Origin: Rhizobium metallidurans
GTDB lineage: Bacteria > Pseudomonadota > Alphaproteobacteria > Rhizobiales > Rhizobiaceae
Reading direction: 5' to 3'
DNA length: 64,000 bases
Assembly (NCBI RefSeq): GCF_014196505.1
Contig: NZ_JACIDW010000003.1
Coordinates: forward strand, 372,001 to 436,000
Under the pieces are notes generated by a model, which ran no database searches, was not told the origin of the DNA, and saw only the letters and a list, made by a program, of their open reading frames with translations. This document shows positions 62,148 to 64,000 of the stretch, one piece after another (positions within the stretch are counted from its first letter, which is position 1; each line of letters opens with the position of its first letter). A program made the translations under genes and the position numbers.

Positions 62148-62432
62148 ATGACAGAGAGCCCCAAAAACAACGCCAAACGCTTTGGCATCGATCACGTCAC
62201 CGGCCACATCGTCATGGGGTCGACCCGCATTCCGTTGCCGAAGTCGCGCATATCGCGGCTTTTGATCGGCGGACTTCTGGTTTTGGGCGGATGTCTGGGC
62301 TTTCTTCCGATCCTCGGCTTCTGGATGATTCCGCTCGGCGTGCTGGTGCTGTCGCACGATCTGCATGTCGCGCGGCGCATGAGACGACGCTTTTCGGTGT
62401 GGTGGCAGAGGCGGCGAAATTCCGCCTCCTGA
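62148..62432 (+). CDS. Small membrane protein
   Basis: A 94-residue protein (start ATG 62148; ATG 62139 also possible). Polar N-terminus ([20 protein letters not shown]), then two hydrophobic segments ([17 protein letters not shown] and [20 protein letters not shown]) and an Arg-rich tail. The [19 protein letters not shown] pattern resembles PGPGW-type small membrane proteins. Function unknown. Confidence 0.65.
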   Translation: MTESPKNNAKRFGIDHVTGHIVMGSTRIPLPKSRISRLLIGGLLVLGGCLGFLPILGFWMIPLGVLVLSHDLHVARRMRRRFSVWWQRRRNSAS

Positions 62433-62488
62433 TATCATCGCTTCAGGCGAAGATGCCGGCGATCCGGTGGCAGGCGTCAAGGATCAGC

Positions 62489-62513
62489 GGAACACCGAGC
62501 GCGCGAATGCGTT
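62489..62513 (+). promoter_or_regulatory. EcfG (RpoE2)-type promoter of the BA14K gene
   Basis: GGAAC at 62489-62493, 16 bases, CGTT at 62510-62513: exact consensus. Predicted start near 62519 gives a 47-base leader before ATG 62566. Confidence 0.6.
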
Positions 62514-62565
62514 TATCCTTCAAGCGTTTGAGACGCGATACGCATTAACAGTTCGAAGGTGTACG

Positions 62566-63018
62566 ATGAGAAAGCTTGCAATCATGATCGTGGCGCTGAC
62601 CACCGCAATCAGCGGGGTAGGGCCTGCATTCGCCGAGAACTGGGGCGACTCGCGTTCCGTTCAAAGCCGCGGAACGTTTGGCGATTCCGGGGTCCGCAAC
62701 AGCCATATGGGCAATCGTTGCGCCTACTACCGGTGCGGCAACAGATATAGCTACGACAGGCGCAATTACGACAGACGCGACTACAATCGCTACGACGACC
62801 GATACTATCGCCGTCACAACAATAACGCTGGCGCCATCATCGGTGGTCTGGCGGCGGGCGCCTTGATCGGCGGAATTATCGCCTCGCAGCCCCGCGCTCC
62901 CCGCTATGTCGGCAACGACCATGTCAGCTATTGCTACAGCCGCTATCGCTCGTATCGCGCGTCGGACAATACCTACCAGCCAAACTATGGCCCACGCCGT
63001 CAGTGTGTTGGCCCCTGA
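62566..63018 (+). CDS. BA14K family exported protein
   Basis: A 150-residue secreted or membrane protein. Signal peptide [20 protein letters not shown] with cleavage near AFAE. Central Tyr/Asp/Arg-rich repeats ([19 protein letters not shown]), a Gly-rich membrane-like stretch ([18 protein letters not shown]), then the BA14K signature [20 protein letters not shown] followed by PNYGPRRQC. The Brucella BA14K protein is an immunoreactive antigen with lectin-like activity. AAGG precedes ATG 62566. Confidence 0.9.
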   Translation: MRKLAIMIVALTTAISGVGPAFAENWGDSRSVQSRGTFGDSGVRNSHMGNRCAYYRCGNRYSYDRRNYDRRDYNRYDDRYYRRHNNNAGAIIGGLAAGALIGGIIASQPRAPRYVGNDHVSYCYSRYRSYRASDNTYQPNYGPRRQCVGP

Positions 63019-63048
63019 TTGAGCCAAGGCTGGTCTTGGAATGACATG

Positions 63049-63082
63049 AACCTGATCGCCCGAGACGGCGGTCAGGTTTTTT
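63049..63082 (+). terminator. Rho-independent terminator of the BA14K gene
   Basis: AACCTGA-TCGCC pairs with GGCG-G-TCAGGTT around CGAGAC and is followed by a T-run (63077-63082). Confidence 0.8.
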
Positions 63083-63153
63083 GATGCGTGCAGCACAGAC
63101 CGCGCCACTGCAAGCGCCGCACATGCTGATATAATCATGTATTGGTGAAATTT

Positions 63154-63227
63154 TGGAGGCCTCGCCCGGAATTGAACCGGGGTACAAGGATTTGCAGTCC
63201 TCTGCGTCACCACTCCGCCACGAGGCC
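63154..63227 (-). tRNA. tRNA-Cys (anticodon GCA)
   Basis: A 74-base tRNA with encoded CCA: GGCCTCG acceptor strand, D arm GCGGAGTGGTGACGC, anticodon arm AGGACTGCAAATCCT with GCA, T arm CCCCGGTTCAATTCCGGG, end CGAGGCC-T-CCA. Confidence 0.95.
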
Positions 63228-63405
63228 TCACGACGCTTACATTTAAAAGCGTGGGCGGCATTTAGAATGAATAGAAAACAAGCGCAAGGGGGTTGTTCAA
63301 AAACCTGAGGGATTTCAGGCGTCAAAATTCACCGTGGGACTTGGCACGTCGACAACCGTCCGAAGAACAGCGCAAAAACCCATCTATGGGCCACACGCGC
63401 ATCGA

Positions 63406-63549
63406 TCAGTTGGCGCGCTGCAGCGAGACCAGCGGTGACACGCCATAGGTCGCCACACCAGGAACGCTTGCGCGCACAAGCGGTATCATCACGACGATCG
63501 CCAATAGTCCCCCGATGAAGAGGCCACCCAAAAGAGCTGATTTCGCCAT
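63406..63549 (-). CDS. 47-residue small membrane protein
   Basis: ATG 63549 to TGA 63406. The protein is MAKSALLGGLFIGGLLAIVV, continuing with MIPLVRASVPGVATYGVSP and a short hydrophilic end. One helix spans about residues 5-24. GGGG four bases before the start is only a weak ribosome site. It precedes no gene on its strand and follows tRNA-Cys, so it may be independent. Confidence 0.5.
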   Translation of the reverse strand: MAKSALLGGLFIGGLLAIVVMIPLVRASVPGVATYGVSPLVSLQRAN

Positions 63550-63645
63550 GATACCCCGCTGGCCTGGTTCCTATGCGTTGAAGTCATCGCTAATAAAGCT
63601 GACGAGCACCTGAACGTCTTGGTTGCGGGAACCTATGTTCAAATC

Positions 63646-63747
63646 TCAGCCTGTCTCCTTTCCCCACAATCCGCAGCACATGAGCGCGATCAACACGGCG
63701 ACGATGAGCAGGTCGAATAGCGTCAAATATTCAGCTATCGCTGACAT
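63646..63747 (-). CDS. 33-residue membrane microprotein
   Basis: ATG 63747 to TGA 63646. The protein starts MSAIAEYLTLFDLLIVAVLI and ends ALMCCGLWGKETG. One hydrophobic helix with a double Cys. AGGAGGAGAAG before the ATG is among the strongest ribosome sites in this window, which makes translation likely despite the size. Function unknown. Confidence 0.55.
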   Translation of the reverse strand: MSAIAEYLTLFDLLIVAVLIALMCCGLWGKETG

Positions 63748-63767
63748 GATCTTCTCCTCCTATTCCT

Positions 63768-63836
63768 CCGGTTGCAATATTATCACAATCTCATGAATGT
63801 TGCCACGGATTGTTCCTCGTCATGAGATGCAACCGG
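63768..63836. repeat. Nested inverted repeat between the microprotein and the methyltransferase gene
   Basis: Outer arms CCGGTTGCA (63768-63776) and TGCAACCGG (63828-63836); inner arms CTCATGA (63790-63796) and TCATGAG (63820-63826). It lies upstream of both the minus-strand microprotein and the plus-strand gene at 63948. Operator, small RNA or terminator are all possible. Confidence 0.4.
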
Positions 63837-63947
63837 CGGCGCGATCCGAATTCTTGCCGCCGTCGCTCAGTAAGCCTTGAAAGCCGGTTCCCCTGCGATT
63901 AAGACACGGATCAGCTATAAGCGCTTTTCAATGGGCGAGAGGACACT

Positions 63948-64000
63948 ATGAATTTCGAGACGGCACGCGCCAACATGGTCGACAACCAGATCCGCACCAC
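63948..64000 (+). CDS. Start of a protein-L-isoaspartate O-methyltransferase-like protein (3' end outside window)
   Basis: Only 17 codons are visible: MNFETARANMVDNQIRT. This start matches rhizobial Pcm-like methyltransferases (M.FE.AR..MV..QIR), which repair isoaspartyl residues and in rhizobia often sit upstream of tolC. GAGAGG precedes the ATG. The call depends on a short stretch. Confidence 0.6.
   Translation, partial: MNFETARANMVDNQIRT

Noticed and set aside
1..64000. CRISPR arrays, insertion sequences, integrases and rRNA genes.
   Set aside because: No regularly spaced repeats, transposase or integrase motifs, or rRNA-like stretches were seen anywhere in the window.

Overview
This is a 64 kb chromosomal window from an alphaproteobacterium, most likely a member of the Rhizobiaceae (Rhizobium/Agrobacterium/Neorhizobium group). 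Signs of this are a short second FtsZ paralogue, a B12-dependent ribonucleotide reductase (NrdJ), an NDUFA12-type complex I subunit, a BA14K protein, a HlyU-family protein, the order aroQ-accB-accC-aat, a palindrome resembling rhizobial intergenic mosaic elements, and EcfG-type promoters (GGAAC-N16/17-CGTT). I see no insertion sequence, prophage, CRISPR array or rRNA operon. Most of the window is housekeeping DNA with small accessory patches.

Layout. 1-3.9 kb: an AidB-like acyl-CoA dehydrogenase cut by the window edge, a GNAT acetyltransferase, a TetR regulator, two small membrane proteins and ruvX. 4-15.3 kb: the Glu-tRNA(Gln) amidotransferase genes gatC and gatA, then gatB 5 kb further on, with four GNAT acetyltransferases around them. 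Between gatA and gatB sits a more A+T-rich pair for lipid-linked glycosylation (a GT2 glycosyltransferase fused to GtrA, and a GT-C transferase) and a YjhX toxin homologue divergent from a GNAT gene. After gatB come ndufa12 and a DUF2155 gene. 15.3-21.6 kb: the minus-strand block aroQ-accB-accC-aat, a DsbA-like protein, an aminotransferase and a PanE-like reductase. 22-27 kb: the FtsZ paralogue, an SDR, and a patch of small stress-type genes. 27-31 kb: nrdJ, with NrdR-box-like repeats upstream.

31-41.6 kb: xanthine phosphoribosyltransferase, a tandem universal stress protein behind an FNR/FixK-type box, a CinA-like protein, WrbA, tRNA-Leu(TAA), threonine ammonia-lyase, a diguanylate cyclase and azoreductase divergent from a LysR regulator. 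41.6-47.7 kb: a periplasmic 2',3'-cyclic-nucleotide phosphodiesterase, an unrecognised membrane/coiled-coil protein, a PilZ protein, a DMT exporter and an Lrp/AsnC regulator divergent from alanine dehydrogenase. 47.7-51.5 kb: a DUF1203 protein and the minus-strand run cysK-alaX-sseA-GNAT. 51.7-58.5 kb: a cluster matching the RpoE-ChrR singlet-oxygen core regulon (ChrR-like protein, SDR, cyclopropane synthase, DUF1365, FAD oxidoreductase, photolyase), but without an adjacent rpoE and with the zinc cysteines of ChrR replaced. 58.7-64 kb: small proteins, an RBBP9-like hydrolase, an MFS exporter, lipoproteins, tRNA-Asn, BA14K, tRNA-Cys, two tiny membrane proteins and the start of a protein-L-isoaspartate methyltransferase-like gene.

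Several regulatory themes recur. General-stress (EcfG) promoters are read in front of a 58-residue protein and the BA14K gene. An ECF-type promoter (TGATCC-N18-TAACAG) precedes the photolyase operon. A TTGA-N6-TCAA box precedes the universal stress gene, and a perfect palindrome lies between alanine dehydrogenase and its probable regulator. Four genes of 33 to 58 codons were found by reading intergenic DNA. All calls come from reading the sequence; no database search was run.
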